Shown here in pieces: positions 19,148-30,582 of a stretch of DNA of 64,000 nucleotides. Within the stretch, counting starts at the first letter, position 1. The number at the start of each line of letters is the position of its first letter. The notes below the pieces were generated by a model that had not been told where the DNA came from, did no database searches, and worked only from the letters and a program-made list of their open reading frames with translations. The DNA is from Roseisolibacter agri. GTDB taxonomy: Bacteria > Gemmatimonadota > Gemmatimonadetes > Gemmatimonadales > Gemmatimonadaceae. The DNA lies in the NCBI RefSeq assembly GCF_030159095.1, contig NZ_BRXS01000004.1, positions 700,554-764,553 on the forward strand, given 5' to 3'. The position numbers were made by a program, and so were the translations under genes.

Positions 19148-20073
19148 GCGTGCTGCGCGCGATCTGCGGGCCCACGGCGGCCGGCAAGTCGGCGCTCGCG
19201 CTGCGGCTGGCCGAGCGCGTGGGCGCGGCGATCGTCAGCGCGGACTCGCGGCAGCTGTACCGCGGCTTCGACGTCGGGACCGCGAAGCCGAGCGCGGAGG
19301 AGCTCGCGCGCGTGCCGCACTTCGGCGTCGACGTGGCGGAGCCGACCGAGCGCTGGTCCGCGGCGCGCTGGGCGGACGCGTGCGACGGCTGGCTCGCGGA
19401 GGCCGAAGCGATGGGGCGCGCGCCGCTGCTCGTGGGCGGCACGGGCTTCTACCTGCGCGCGCTGGCCGAGCCGCTGTTCGAGGAGCCGCCGCTGGACGCG
19501 TCGCGGCGCGAGGCGCTGGCGGTCTGGCTCGAGAACCTGTCGCTGTCCGAGCTGCGCCGCTGGGTGGCCGTGGTCGATCCGGCGCGCGCGCACCTGCAGC
19601 GCACGCAGCTGCTGCGCGCGCTCGAGGTCGCGCTGCTCACGGGCCACCGACTGAGCGACTGGCACGCCCGCGCGGCGCGACCGGCCCGCCACGCGCTGCG
19701 CTACCTCGTGGTCGATCCCGGGCCGGTGCTCGCCGACCGCATCGCCGGCCGGACGGACGCCATGCTCGCTGCCGACTGGGTGGACGAGGTGCGCAGGCTC
19801 ATGGACCGTGTCCCGCCCGACGCGATCGCCTGGAAGGCGTCGGGGTACGACGCCGTGCGCCGGCACCTGCAGGGCGAGCTCACGCTGGCGGAGACCCGCG
19901 AGCTCGTCGTGATCGAGACGCGGCAGTACGCCAAGCGCCAGCGCACCTGGTTCCGACACCAACTGCCGTCGTCGGCCGTTCTCCGGGTGAACCCGGACGA
20001 CCCCGACGCGGATGCCATCGCCGCCGCGTGGTGGTGCGACGGCCCTTCGCCCCTCGACGAGGAGCACGCGTGA
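19144..20073 (+). CDS. miaA: tRNA dimethylallyltransferase
   Basis: The 309-residue protein transfers the dimethylallyl group to A37 of tRNAs reading UNN codons. P-loop GPTAAGKS lies at residues 9-16, with SADSRQLYRGFDVGTAKP, VGGTGFYLRAL and the tRNA-binding end RQYAKRQRTWFR. GTG 19144 overlaps the mutL stop. The mutL-miaA pairing is conserved in many bacteria. The stop overlaps bshA by 4 bp. Confidence 0.96.
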   Translation: MSVLRAICGPTAAGKSALALRLAERVGAAIVSADSRQLYRGFDVGTAKPSAEELARVPHFGVDVAEPTERWSAARWADACDGWLAEAEAMGRAPLLVGGTGFYLRALAEPLFEEPPLDASRREALAVWLENLSLSELRRWVAVVDPARAHLQRTQLLRALEVALLTGHRLSDWHARAARPARHALRYLVVDPGPVLADRIAGRTDAMLAADWVDEVRRLMDRVPPDAIAWKASGYDAVRRHLQGELTLAETRELVVIETRQYAKRQRTWFRHQLPSSAVLRVNPDDPDADAIAAAWWCDGPSPLDEEHA

Positions 20074-21347
20074 AGATCGGCATCACCTGCTATCCCACCT
20101 ACGGCGGCTCGGGCGCCGTCGCGACCGAGCTGGGGATCGCGCTCGCGGCGCGCGGCCACGAGGTGCACTTCATCACGTACCAGCAGCCGTTCCGGCTGCC
20201 GAACTTCCTCCCGCGGATCTTCTTCCACGAGGTGGACGTCGGCCGGTACCCGCTGTTCGAGTACCCGCCGTACGACCTCGCGCTCGCGGTGCGCATGCAC
20301 GAGGTGGTGCGCGCGCACGAGCTGGACGTGCTGCACTGCCACTACGCGCTGCCGCACGCCACCAGCGCGTGGATCGCGCGCGAGATGCTGCGCGACAAGG
20401 GCGACGACGTGCAGGTGGTGACGACGCTGCACGGCACCGACATCACGATCGTCGGCCAGGACCCGTCGTTCCACGCGATCACCAAGTTCTCGATCGAGCG
20501 CTCGGACTTCGTGACCGCGGTGTCGGAGTACCTGCGGCGCGAGACGATGGCGGCCTTCGGCTGCACGGGCTGCAACGTCGAGGTGATCCACAACTTCGTC
20601 GATCCGGCGGTCTACGACCGGACCGCGCATCCGCCGGCGCTCTCGTGGCTCGTGCCGCGCGGCCGCAAGGTCATCATGCACGTGTCGAACATGCGCCCGG
20701 TGAAGCGCGTGCGCGACGTCGTGCGCACGTTCGCGAAGGTCACCGCCGAGGTGCCGAGCGTGCTGTTCATGGTGGGCGACGGCCCGGAGCGCGTGGACGC
20801 CGAGCAGGAGGCGCGCGCCCTCGGCGTCGAGCGTCAGGTGCACTTCCTCGGCAAGCTGGAGGCGGTGGCGCCGCTGCTCGCGGGCGCGGACCTCTTCCTC
20901 CTCCCCAGCGCCAGCGAGTCGTTCGGCCTCAGCGCGCTCGAGGCGCTGTCGTCGGGTGTGCCGGTGGTCGCGAGCCGCGCGGGCGGCCTGGCCGAGGTGG
21001 TGCGCGACGGCGAGACCGGCGCGCTGTGCGACGTCGGTGACGTGGACGGGATGGCGACGGCGTCGATCGCGATCCTGCGCGACCCCGAGCGGTGGCGCGC
21101 GATGAGCGAGGCCGCCGCCGCCGACGCGCGCGAGCGCTTCACCCTGGAGAAGGTCGTCGCGCGCTACGAGGCGCTCTACGAGCGCGCGATCGCTTCGCGC
21201 CCGCAGCCGGCCGTGCGCGTCGAGCGCGCCAGCCGCCGCACGACCCCACTGGGGATGCCCGCGGTGCCGACACCCGCCGCCGTGCCCGCGCCCGTGGGCG
21301 CCGGGGCCGCGGTCCGCGACGAGGCGGACGGCCCACCGTCGGATTGA
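20070..21347 (+). CDS. bshA: N-acetyl-alpha-D-glucosaminyl L-malate synthase
   Basis: The GT4 glycosyltransferase has 425 residues. BshA joins GlcNAc from UDP-GlcNAc to L-malate, the first step of bacillithiol. Family-specific signatures are [19 protein letters not shown] at the N-terminus, [37 protein letters not shown], and the GT4 acidic motif [14 protein letters not shown] (split: [11 protein letters not shown]). The last ~45 residues are a Pro/Ala-rich tail without homology to the family. bshB and bshC are not in the window. It overlaps miaA by 4 bp. Confidence 0.92.
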   Translation: MKIGITCYPTYGGSGAVATELGIALAARGHEVHFITYQQPFRLPNFLPRIFFHEVDVGRYPLFEYPPYDLALAVRMHEVVRAHELDVLHCHYALPHATSAWIAREMLRDKGDDVQVVTTLHGTDITIVGQDPSFHAITKFSIERSDFVTAVSEYLRRETMAAFGCTGCNVEVIHNFVDPAVYDRTAHPPALSWLVPRGRKVIMHVSNMRPVKRVRDVVRTFAKVTAEVPSVLFMVGDGPERVDAEQEARALGVERQVHFLGKLEAVAPLLAGADLFLLPSASESFGLSALEALSSGVPVVASRAGGLAEVVRDGETGALCDVGDVDGMATASIAILRDPERWRAMSEAAAADARERFTLEKVVARYEALYERAIASRPQPAVRVERASRRTTPLGMPAVPTPAAVPAPVGAGAAVRDEADGPPSD

Positions 21348-21438
21348 GGCCGCTCTCGCTATACTTCGCGCCGCACGCCGCTCCCACCGTCCGGGGGCGG
21401 CGCGCGTCGCTTTGGCCCCGTCCCGCGCCGTCCCCCGC

Positions 21439-22203
<765 letters not shown>

Positions 22204-22208
22204 GCGGC

Positions 22209-22958
22209 GTGGACCGCGCGACCGATCGCTACGACGGCGTCCTCGCCGAGACGCTCGCGGGCGATCTGGGCATCCCGCGCGTCGTCGCATTCGAGCGCGT
22301 GGGCTCGACGATGGACGTCGCCCACGCGCTCGCGGCCGAGGGCGCGCCGGCGGGCACGCTCGTCATCGCGGACGCGCAGACCGGCGGGCGCGGTCGCGCG
22401 GGGCGCCGCTGGGTGTCGGCACCCGGCGCCGGCATCTGGATGACGCTGCTGGAGCGGCCCGCCGACGCGAGCGCGCTGGAGGTGCTCTCGCTCCGCCTCG
22501 GGCTCGCGGCCGCGGTCGCCGTGCAACCCTTCGCGGACGACGCGGTGCAGGTGAAGTGGCCGAACGACCTCCAGATCGCGCGGCGGAAGCTGGCGGGCGT
22601 GCTGGTGGAGGCGCGCTGGCGCGACGCGCAGCCGGAGTGGGTCGCCGTCGGCGTCGGGCTGAACGTGGTCCCACCCGCCGACCTCCCGGAGACGAGCGGA
22701 CTGCGCGCGCACGTGGCGCGGCTGGCGGTGCTCTCGGCGCTCGTCCCGGCGCTGCGCGAGGCCGCGGCGACGCGCGGGGGCCTCTCGCCCGAGGAGCTGG
22801 CGGCCTACGCCGCGCGCGATGCCCTGGCGGGCCGGCGGATCGTGGCCCCGGTGGCCGGCATCGTGCGCGGGGTCGCGCCCTCCGGTGAGCTGCGGGTGAC
22901 CGCCACCGACGGCGCCGAGCACCGGTTGCGGCAGGCGACGATCACGCTCGCGGACTGA
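22209..22958 (+). CDS. birA: Biotin--[acetyl-CoA-carboxylase] ligase (catalytic-only form)
   Basis: The 249-residue protein has the biotin/AMP loop GGRGRAGRRW (59-68), the adenylation motif KWPNDL (~116) and a small C-terminal beta domain. It attaches biotin to carboxylase carrier proteins. The protein starts directly with the catalytic domain, so the N-terminal DNA-binding domain of repressor-type BirA is absent. GTG 22209 lies 5 bp after uppP. Confidence 0.93.
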   Translation: MDRATDRYDGVLAETLAGDLGIPRVVAFERVGSTMDVAHALAAEGAPAGTLVIADAQTGGRGRAGRRWVSAPGAGIWMTLLERPADASALEVLSLRLGLAAAVAVQPFADDAVQVKWPNDLQIARRKLAGVLVEARWRDAQPEWVAVGVGLNVVPPADLPETSGLRAHVARLAVLSALVPALREAAATRGGLSPEELAAYAARDALAGRRIVAPVAGIVRGVAPSGELRVTATDGAEHRLRQATITLAD

Positions 22959-23126
22959 CCGCGAATCGAACGAGAGGGGCACTGTCACGACGACAGACCG
23001 CCCCCGGGTGCTGCTGTCGCAACGACAAACGGGGCGGGCACCGGCCTGTCGGAACGGCGCGGCCGCACTGGCGCAAGACTTTATTCCACAGCGACTTACG
23101 GCCGAGCGCGGAGGGCGCGTCGGGGG

Positions 23127-23155
23127 TTGACGCCCTGCGGGGCGCACCATAGGTT
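23127..23155 (+). promoter_or_regulatory. Promoter of groES-groEL
   Basis: TTGACG (23127-23132), 17-nt spacer, TAGGTT (23150-23155). The -10 hexamer is identical to that of the site-2 protease promoter. The CIRCE operator begins 8 bp downstream, over the expected transcription start. Confidence 0.8.
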
Positions 23156-23163
23156 CGTCGCCG

Positions 23164-23190
23164 TTGGCACTCACTGAGGGTGAGTGCTAA
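23164..23190 (+). promoter_or_regulatory. CIRCE operator (HrcA-binding site)
   Basis: TTGGCACTC (23164-23172), nine-base spacer, GAGTGCTAA (23182-23190). It differs from the CIRCE consensus TTAGCACTC-N9-GAGTGCTAA at one base. HrcA bound here is expected to repress groESL until heat shock. The hrcA gene is not in the window. Confidence 0.95.
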
Positions 23191-23226
23191 TAACCCACCC
23201 ACTTCCAATTCGGAGAGGCGCAAGCA

Positions 23227-23532
23227 ATGGCCACCAAGAACGCCGTCGCCGTGAAGCCCCTGGCCGATCGGGTCGTCGTCCGCGCGCTCGAGGAGACCGA
23301 GCAGATGCGCGGCGGGCTGTACATCCCCGACACGGCGAAGGAGAAGCCGCAGCAGGGGGAGATCATCGCCGTCGGCCCCGGCAAGTTCGACGACAAGGGC
23401 AACCGCGTGCCGATGGACGTGAAGGTCGGCGACAAGGTGCTCTACGGGAAGTACAGCGGCACCGAGGTCACGCTCGACAACGAGCAGTACCTCATCCTCC
23501 GCGAGGCGGACGTCCTCGCGATCGTCGGCTGA
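23227..23532 (+). CDS. groES: Co-chaperonin GroES
   Basis: The 101-residue protein shows [27 protein letters not shown] (split: PLADRVVV, the mobile loop with GGLYIP) and the terminal [12 protein letters not shown]. It caps GroEL during folding. GGAGAGG lies 8 nt before the ATG. It is the first gene of the CIRCE-controlled operon and is followed by groEL after 104 bp. Confidence 0.98.
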   Translation: MATKNAVAVKPLADRVVVRALEETEQMRGGLYIPDTAKEKPQQGEIIAVGPGKFDDKGNRVPMDVKVGDKVLYGKYSGTEVTLDNEQYLILREADVLAIVG

Positions 23533-23624
23533 GCCGCGCCCCCGCGCCGCTCGCGACTCGATCGCTCGCAGGTTTTTCCGTTTCTCCCGTCGGACTCTTC
23601 GAACCCTCCATCAGCTCACGCTGA

Positions 23625-25271
<1,647 letters not shown>

Positions 25272-25305
25272 GAGTCCCACCAGTCCGAGCGAAGCTGAAC
25301 GAAGG

Positions 25306-25335
25306 ACGGGGGCGCCGCGCATGCGGCGCCCCCGT
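25306..25335. terminator. Bidirectional terminator between groEL and the PEP-CTERM gene
   Basis: A perfect 13-bp inverted repeat (25306-25318 with 25323-25335) closes the tetraloop GCAT; flanking bases can extend the stem imperfectly. It lies between convergent genes and can end both transcripts. Confidence 0.85.
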
Positions 25336-25358
25336 CGTCGTTCGTGGACCTGACGGGG

Positions 25359-26099
25359 TCACCGTGTGCGACGCCGCCGCGCGACCGCCACGACGCCCAG
25401 CAGGCCCGCCGCCAGCAGCGCGGCCGACGACGGCTCGGGCACGGTCGACGTGCCACCGCCGCCCGGCGCGGCGAACGTCGCGCGGAAGGCGAGGTCCGTC
25501 CCCGTGCCACCCGCGAGGCTCCACGGGCCGCCCGTCAGCGTCGCCAGCCCCGACGGCCCGTTGCGGACGAACGACGAGCCGCCCGCGTACGTGTCGTTCG
25601 GCCACGACGTCGTCTGCGTGGCGCCGGGCCGCAGGACCACCGGTGCGTCGGGGAACTCGACGCTGCTCAGCACCGCGAGGTACGTCTGGCCCGCGGTGAG
25701 GTTGATCCCACCGGTGACGAAGCTGAACTCGGTGGGCGTGGCCGCGCCCGTGTAGCTCTGCGCGGTGCTGCGGAACAGGTAGCTGCCGCCGGTCATCCGC
25801 GTCGCCGGGTCCCACCCGAAGAGGTACGCGTAGAACGGCGTCGTGCCCGTGATCGTGTTGTCGCGCAGCCAGAAGTCGAACTCGTTCAGCTGCGTGAACG
25901 TCGTCCCGCTCGGGACGGTGAAGCTCTGCCCGAGCGACGCGTACGAGACGTCGCTGGCGCGCCCGAATGGGAAGATGGGCCAGTTCGCCACCGTCGGCGG
26001 GGTGCCCGTGTCGATCAGCTGCGCCCGGGCCGGCACGCCGGCGAGCAGGAGCAGCAGGGCGGTGGGGACGTGCAGGATGCGAGGTCGAGACGAGCGCAT
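25359..26099 (-). CDS. Exported PEP-CTERM domain protein, function unknown
   Basis: I place the start at the ATG of 26097-26099 (246 residues), which begins a Sec signal peptide (MRSSRPRILH, hydrophobic LLLLLAGVPARAQ) and has GGAGG ~10 nt upstream; the frame is open 75 codons more but that stretch is Arg/Pro-rich and improbable. Residues ~30-215 are Thr/Gly/Ser-rich, beta-type and uncharged. The C-terminus is a PEP-CTERM sorting signal: VPEPSS, a hydrophobic helix (AALLAAGLLGVVAVA) and RRRRTR. PEP-CTERM proteins are processed by exosortase and tied to exopolysaccharide. No exosortase gene is in the window. Confidence 0.85.
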   Translation of the reverse strand: MRSSRPRILHVPTALLLLLAGVPARAQLIDTGTPPTVANWPIFPFGRASDVSYASLGQSFTVPSGTTFTQLNEFDFWLRDNTITGTTPFYAYLFGWDPATRMTGGSYLFRSTAQSYTGAATPTEFSFVTGGINLTAGQTYLAVLSSVEFPDAPVVLRPGATQTTSWPNDTYAGGSSFVRNGPSGLATLTGGPWSLAGGTGTDLAFRATFAAPGGGGTSTVPEPSSAALLAAGLLGVVAVARRRRTR

Positions 26100-26395
26100 G
26101 TGCGGTGTCCCTCCATCGTACCGGTGCGGTGAGCCGCGATCCGACGAGCGCGAGAGGCCATGCTTCGGCGATCGCGGCGGATGGGCGAGGCGCTCGACCG
26201 CTCGACCCTCGCGTGCGGCGGCGCATGCGAGTGGCGCGGGGAGCGGCTCCGGACGGTACGCCCCCGGCGTCCGGACGCCGGGGGCAGGTTGCGGCACCGC
26301 AAGGCGAGTGCCCGCTTGCGACACGCCGGAGGCAGCAGACCTCGCACCGGGCTGCCGCTCAGCGCGTCACGACGCGCTCTGCAGGACGCGCGATG
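26100..26395. other. Intergenic region between the PEP-CTERM gene and the carbonic anhydrase gene
   Basis: Apart from the hairpin at 26260-26285 I see no gene. The minus-strand half next to 26099 should hold the promoter of the PEP-CTERM gene, but no -35/-10 pair of the usual form is apparent; a TACGAT hexamer lies too close to the ribosome site to be convincing. Confidence 0.5.
26260..26285 (-). terminator. Terminator-like hairpin of the carbonic anhydrase operon
   Basis: A perfect 12-bp inverted repeat (26260-26271 with 26274-26285) with a 2-nt centre lies ~110 bp beyond the 3' end of the carbonic anhydrase gene. It is the only strong hairpin in this gap. Confidence 0.6.
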
Positions 26396-27046
26396 CTAGA
26401 CGGCGGCTGCGGTCGGCGCGCGGCGGCTCGACAGCCGCTCGGCGGCTTCCTCGGAGTCGATCCCCGTGACGAGCTCGCGCAGGTAGCCCTCGCGGATGTC
26501 GTACACGAGGCCGTGCAGCATCGGGCGACGCCCCTTCCGCCACGCCTTCTGCACGACGGGCGTCTCGGACAGGTGGTAGATCTGCTCCAGCACGTTCAGC
26601 TCGACCACGCGGTCGAAGCGCGCGCGCTCGTCCGTGATCGCGTCCAGCTCGCGCTGGTTCCAGCGCACGACGTTGCGCACGTGGCTCAGCCAGTGGTCCA
26701 CGAGCCCGTTCGTCGTGTCGCCCAGCGCGGCGCGCACGCCGCCGCACTCGAAGTGCCCGGTGACGATGACGTGCTCCACGCGCAGCGCCTCGATGGCGTA
26801 CTGCAGCACCGACATCGCGTTCAGGTCCGATGGCAGCACGAGGTTCGCCACGTTCCGGTGCACGAACAGCTCGCCCGGGTGCGTCCCGGTCAGCAGCTCC
26901 GCCGGCACGCGGCTGTCGGAGCAGCCGATGAACAGGAACTGCGGCTCCTGCTTGATCGCGAGGTTCGAGAAGTAGCCGGGATCGGCGGCCGTGAGCTCGG
27001 CCACCCAGCGCCGGTTGTTCTCGATCAGGCGACGGTAGTTTTCCAT
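26396..27046 (-). CDS. can: Beta-class carbonic anhydrase
   Basis: The 216-residue enzyme interconverts CO2 and bicarbonate. The zinc ligands are Cys42 (in CSDSR, 42-46), His98 and Cys101 (in HFECGG), and the Asp44-Arg46 dyad is present. The length and the N-terminal helix match the Can/CynT group. It is the last gene of a tight minus-strand operon; its ATG lies 1 bp after the stop of the MBL hydrolase gene. The final 15 residues are an Arg/Ala-rich tail. Confidence 0.95.
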   Translation of the reverse strand: MENYRRLIENNRRWVAELTAADPGYFSNLAIKQEPQFLFIGCSDSRVPAELLTGTHPGELFVHRNVANLVLPSDLNAMSVLQYAIEALRVEHVIVTGHFECGGVRAALGDTTNGLVDHWLSHVRNVVRWNQRELDAITDERARFDRVVELNVLEQIYHLSETPVVQKAWRKGRRPMLHGLVYDIREGYLRELVTGIDSEEAAERLSSRRAPTAAAV

Positions 27047-27047
27047 G

Positions 27048-27866
27048 TCAGAAGGCCAGCGAGAGCTGCTCGGCGCGCACGCGGGCGCGCCCCGCGCTGG
27101 CGACGAACGGTCCGACGACGGCGTCCTGCGCGGCCGGCGTGATCGCGCCGCGGAAGCGCGTGGTGGCGAGCGCCTCGCGCACGGCGGTCGCCGCGGTCTG
27201 CGGTAGGTTGCAGTTCTCGCTCAGGTGCGCGAGCACGACGTGCCGCAGCGTCGTCGACGCGAGCTGCCGCGCCAGCGCGCCGGCGGCCGCGTTGCTGAGA
27301 TGCCCGTTGCGGCCCGCGATGCGCGCGCTGACGGACGGCGGATACGGGCCCGCGCGCAGCATGTCGCTGTCGTGGTTGGACTCCAGCACGAGCATGTCGA
27401 CGGCGCGCATCGCCGTGCGCACCGCGTCCGACGCGTGCCCGAGGTCGTAGCAGATGCCGGCGCGTGTGCCGCAGGCGGTGCCGGTCGCGACCAGCGCCAC
27501 GCTCTCCCGCGCGTCGTGCGGTGTCCGCACGGTCTCGACCGCGAAGCCGGGCAGCGCGAGCGTGTCGCCCGCGCGGAACGCCGTCGTGCCCGCGGTGGCG
27601 AGCGGCGGATGCGCGGCGATGGTGCCCTCGCTCGCGTGCAGCGCCCAGCCCCACTTCGCCGCCGCCTGCGTGGCGCCCTTCACGTGGTCGGTGTGCTCGT
27701 GCGTGACGACGCACGCCGCGATCGACTGCGGCGCGACGCCGATGCGCCCGAGCCGCGTCTGCAGCTCGCGCACGCCGAAGCCGGCGTCCACGAGCAGGCG
27801 GCGGCCGTCGCTCTCGAGGAGCACGGCGTTGCCGCGGCTCCCGCTGCCGAGCACCCAGAGCTGCAC
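27048..27866 (-). CDS. MBL-fold metallo-hydrolase (YycJ/WalJ-like)
   Basis: The 272-residue protein begins with the WalJ/YycJ-type opening LWVLGSGSRGNAVLLES and has the metal motif THEHTDHV (His56, His58, Asp60, His61). Further elements are the middle motif ICYDLGHASDAV and the C-terminal HLSENCN, where family members have HLS..N. This family is thought to act on nucleic acids, but its activity is not settled. The start is taken as GTG 27866, 2 bp after the upstream stop. Frame upstream of this is a shadow of the GlmU-like gene. Confidence 0.88.
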   Translation of the reverse strand: MQLWVLGSGSRGNAVLLESDGRRLLVDAGFGVRELQTRLGRIGVAPQSIAACVVTHEHTDHVKGATQAAAKWGWALHASEGTIAAHPPLATAGTTAFRAGDTLALPGFAVETVRTPHDARESVALVATGTACGTRAGICYDLGHASDAVRTAMRAVDMLVLESNHDSDMLRAGPYPPSVSARIAGRNGHLSNAAAGALARQLASTTLRHVVLAHLSENCNLPQTAATAVREALATTRFRGAITPAAQDAVVGPFVASAGRARVRAEQLSLAF

Positions 27867-27868
27867 GG

Positions 27869-29062
27869 TCAGCGCCCCGTGCCGCGCGCGTGGGCCGCGC
27901 GCAGCTGCGCCGCGCCGCGCGCGCCGAGCGTCACCTGGCGCCGCGCCATCGCGCGCGCCGCGACGTCGACGAACTTGTCGACGTCGTACGTGTCGTACGG
28001 CGCCGCGCCACCCCACGCGAACGGCGCGACGGCCTTGGGCGGCATGCGGTCGTACACGTTGGCGCCGGCGCCGAGCACCGTACCGGTGTTCAGCTGCAGC
28101 CCGATGCCCGTCTTGGCGTGATCGCCGAACAGCGTGCCGAGGAACTGGAGCCCCGTGTCGCGCACGCCGGCGGGCGTCCAGAGCGCGACGGTGCCGTACG
28201 TGTTCTTCAGGTTGCTCGTCGTCGTGCCGGCGCCGAGGTTGACCCAGCGGCCCAGGTACGAGTGGCCGACGAAGCCGTCGTGCGCCTTGTTCGAGTGCCC
28301 GAGCACGATGCTGGTGCTGATCTCGCCGTGCACGCGCGCGACCTCGCCGATCGCGCAGGCCGCGATCTTGTCGGCCGTGACGAGCGACGCCTGGCCGACG
28401 TAGCACGGGCCGACGACGCGCGTGAACGCCTGCACCGTCGCCTCACGGCGGATCACGATCGCGCCGGCCGATGCGTCCAGCACGACGTACGGCTCGACGT
28501 GCGCGCCCGCCTCCACGAACACCGGGTGCGTGCCGAGGACCGTCGCGCCGTGGTACATCGGCTGGAGCGTGGGGCCGATCACCGGCAGGTCGTCGGCGAG
28601 CATCGTGGTCAGCTGCCCGACGTAGTCCCACACCTCCTGCATCCACCAGCCGCGGATCGGCGCCGTGCGCGCCTGCGGGTCCGCCAGCGCCTCGAGCTCC
28701 AGGGTGCCATCCGCCAGGCGGTCGACCGGCAGCGCCTCGCGCAGGCGCACCGCGGCCACGCGCCCGTCGCACGCCCAGACGTCGGCGTCCGGGTCCGCGA
28801 CGGCCAGCGCCGGCGCGAAGCGCGCGTTGGCGACGATCGCGCGCGCGGGGAGCACGTCGGTGCTCGCGGCCGGCGCGTCGAGCTCCTCGAAGCTCGCGAG
28901 GTGCGGCGCGCCGACGAAGCCGGCGGCCGTCAGCGCCAGCGCCTGCTCCCAGCGCTGCCGCACGAGCAGCGCGCCCGCGCGCAGCTCGCCCGCGGGACGG
29001 GTGAGCGCGAACGGCTCGAAGGTGCGCGCGCGCGCGTCGTCGTAGAGGTGCAGGGGAGACAT
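27869..29062 (-). CDS. GlmU-like sugar nucleotidyltransferase/acyltransferase
   Basis: The 397-residue protein has an N-terminal domain of the NTP_transf_4 type (LHLYDDARARTFEPFALTRP at the start) and a C-terminal left-handed beta-helix. The helix carries hexapeptide repeats (IRREATVQAFTRVVGPCYVG) and the GlmU-like stretch GHSYLGRWVNLGAGTTTSNLKN (split: GRWVNLGAGTTTSN). Similar proteins are called putative sugar nucleotidyltransferase; substrate unknown. The neighbouring mannose-1-phosphate guanylyltransferase suggests nucleotide sugar synthesis. Gaps to both neighbours are 2-4 bp. Confidence 0.85.
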   Translation of the reverse strand: MSPLHLYDDARARTFEPFALTRPAGELRAGALLVRQRWEQALALTAAGFVGAPHLASFEELDAPAASTDVLPARAIVANARFAPALAVADPDADVWACDGRVAAVRLREALPVDRLADGTLELEALADPQARTAPIRGWWMQEVWDYVGQLTTMLADDLPVIGPTLQPMYHGATVLGTHPVFVEAGAHVEPYVVLDASAGAIVIRREATVQAFTRVVGPCYVGQASLVTADKIAACAIGEVARVHGEISTSIVLGHSNKAHDGFVGHSYLGRWVNLGAGTTTSNLKNTYGTVALWTPAGVRDTGLQFLGTLFGDHAKTGIGLQLNTGTVLGAGANVYDRMPPKAVAPFAWGGAAPYDTYDVDKFVDVAARAMARRQVTLGARGAAQLRAAHARGTGR

Positions 29063-29066
29063 CGGC

Positions 29067-30140
29067 TCAACCGCCGGGCTTGAGCTCGCGCGGGAGCGAG
29101 TCGAGGAGGGTCTTGAGGTCGCTGGAACGGTCGACGGTGGTCACGAGCGTGAGCCCGCGCCCCACCACCACCACCAGGTCGTCTACCCCGTAGAGCACGA
29201 CGGCGTTCCCATCCGCGTGGACCACGTTGCGGTGCGCGTCCAGCAGGTGCACCGCGCCGCTGGTGGCGTTCTCCGCGCCATCGAGCGCGCGCACCCGGCC
29301 CAGCGCCCCCCACGTGCCGACGTCGTCCCACCCGAAGTCCCCCGGCAGCACGAGCACGCGCGGGCTGCGCTCCATGACGCCGACGTCCACGGCCACGGGC
29401 GTGACGTCGGCGAAGAAGGTGCCGATCGCGCTCGCGTCGTCGGCGGCGTCGGACACCGCGCGCAGCGCCGGCGCCACCTCGGGGCAGCGCGCGTCCAGCT
29501 CCTCGAGGAAGTCGCCCGCGCGCCACACGAAGATCCCCGAGTTCCACAGGTAGCCCTCCGCGCGCATGCGCGCGGCGCGCTCGCGCGTCGGCTTCTCGAC
29601 GAAGCGCGCCACGCGGTGCACGCCCGGCTCGATCTCGGCGTCGGGCTGGATGTAGCCGAATCCCGGGTCGTCGCGCGTCGGCACGATGCCGACCGTGACG
29701 AGGCTGCGATGCGCGGCGGCCGCGCGCGCTGCATCGCGCAGCGCGGCGCGGAAGCCGTCGGGATCCCCGATCGCCCAGTCGGCGTGGACGCACAGCATCA
29801 CGGCGTCGTCGCCGCCGCGGCGCGCGACGGTGCGCGCCGCCCACGCCAGCGCGGCTGCGGTGCCCGCCGGCGCGGGCTCGGCGATCACGTTCTCGGCCGG
29901 CAGCTCGGGCGCCAGCGCGCGGATCGGCGCGACGAGCGACGCGTTCGTCAGCACGAGCGTGCGCGCGGCGGGGACCAGCGGCGCCAGCCGCGCCAGCGTG
30001 TTCGCGAGCAGCGGCTCGCCGTCCACCAGCGGGAGGAGCTGCTTGGGGCGCGTCGGGGTGCTGAGCGGCCAGAAGCGCGAGCCCACTCCGCCGGCGAGGA
30101 CCACGGCCCACGCGCCGGCGGTCGGATCGGCTCCGCTCAC
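29067..30140 (-). CDS. manC: Mannose-1-phosphate guanylyltransferase
   Basis: The 357-residue protein makes GDP-mannose from mannose-1-phosphate and GTP. The nucleotide-binding start VVLAGGVGSRFWPLSTPTRPKQLLPL, the FVEKPT motif, YLWNSGIFVWRAG and the VDVGVMERS/GWDDVGTWGAL block are all present. It has the ManC catalytic domain without the fused phosphomannose isomerase. The start is GTG 30140, which overlaps the response regulator stop by 4 bp; the frame upstream of it is a shadow. Confidence 0.93.
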   Translation of the reverse strand: MSGADPTAGAWAVVLAGGVGSRFWPLSTPTRPKQLLPLVDGEPLLANTLARLAPLVPAARTLVLTNASLVAPIRALAPELPAENVIAEPAPAGTAAALAWAARTVARRGGDDAVMLCVHADWAIGDPDGFRAALRDAARAAAAHRSLVTVGIVPTRDDPGFGYIQPDAEIEPGVHRVARFVEKPTRERAARMRAEGYLWNSGIFVWRAGDFLEELDARCPEVAPALRAVSDAADDASAIGTFFADVTPVAVDVGVMERSPRVLVLPGDFGWDDVGTWGALGRVRALDGAENATSGAVHLLDAHRNVVHADGNAVVLYGVDDLVVVVGRGLTLVTTVDRSSDLKTLLDSLPRELKPGG

Positions 30141-30559
30141 GACTGCTCCGACTCGACGTCCGTCACGCCCGCCAGCTCCGCGGTGCGCGCGTACAGCTTC
30201 TTCGGGCTGAACGGCTTCGTCATGAAGTCCGTCGCGCCCAGCGCCATCGCCTCGCGGTACTGCTGCTCCTGACCCGCGGCCGTGAGGATGATGCACGGCA
30301 CGTCGCGGAACCGCTCGTTGGCGCGCAGCCGCGCCAGCACGTCCAGCCCGCTGACGTTCGGCATCATGAGATCGAGCAGCACGAGGTCCACGTCGCCCTC
30401 GCGCTCCAGCAGGTCCAGCGCCTCGCGGCCGTCATGCGCGAGCGAGACCCGGAACGGCCCCTGCTCGAGCTTCATCTTGATGATGCGCCCGATGTGCGGC
30501 TCGTCGTCGGCGACGAGCACGTGGCGCGTCGCGGTGCGGCCGGGCGGAGTTTCGGTCAT
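30137..30559 (-). CDS. Single-domain response regulator
   Basis: The 140-residue protein is only a CheY-like receiver: acidic pair Asp18-Asp19, phospho-acceptor Asp63 (VLLDLMMP), Thr93 (ILTAAG) and Lys115 (MTKPFSPKKL). No output domain follows, so it acts through protein contacts. It sits 23 bp after a roadblock-domain gene and overlaps manC. The cognate kinase is not adjacent; the sensor kinase at 33105 is on the other strand and not obviously its partner. Confidence 0.93.
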   Translation of the reverse strand: MTETPPGRTATRHVLVADDEPHIGRIIKMKLEQGPFRVSLAHDGREALDLLEREGDVDLVLLDLMMPNVSGLDVLARLRANERFRDVPCIILTAAGQEQQYREAMALGATDFMTKPFSPKKLYARTAELAGVTDVESEQS

Positions 30560-30582
30560 CACGGAAGGTAGGGAACGCGGGC

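Noticed and set aside
21336..21364. Promoter for uppP from the TATACT at 21359
   Set aside because: The hexamer 17 nt upstream (CCGTCG) does not resemble a -35 box, and TTGAGG is only 10 nt away.
26160..26399. Short plus-strand frame in the gap before carbonic anhydrase
   Set aside because: It covers a strong hairpin, has no ribosome site and no recognisable sequence.
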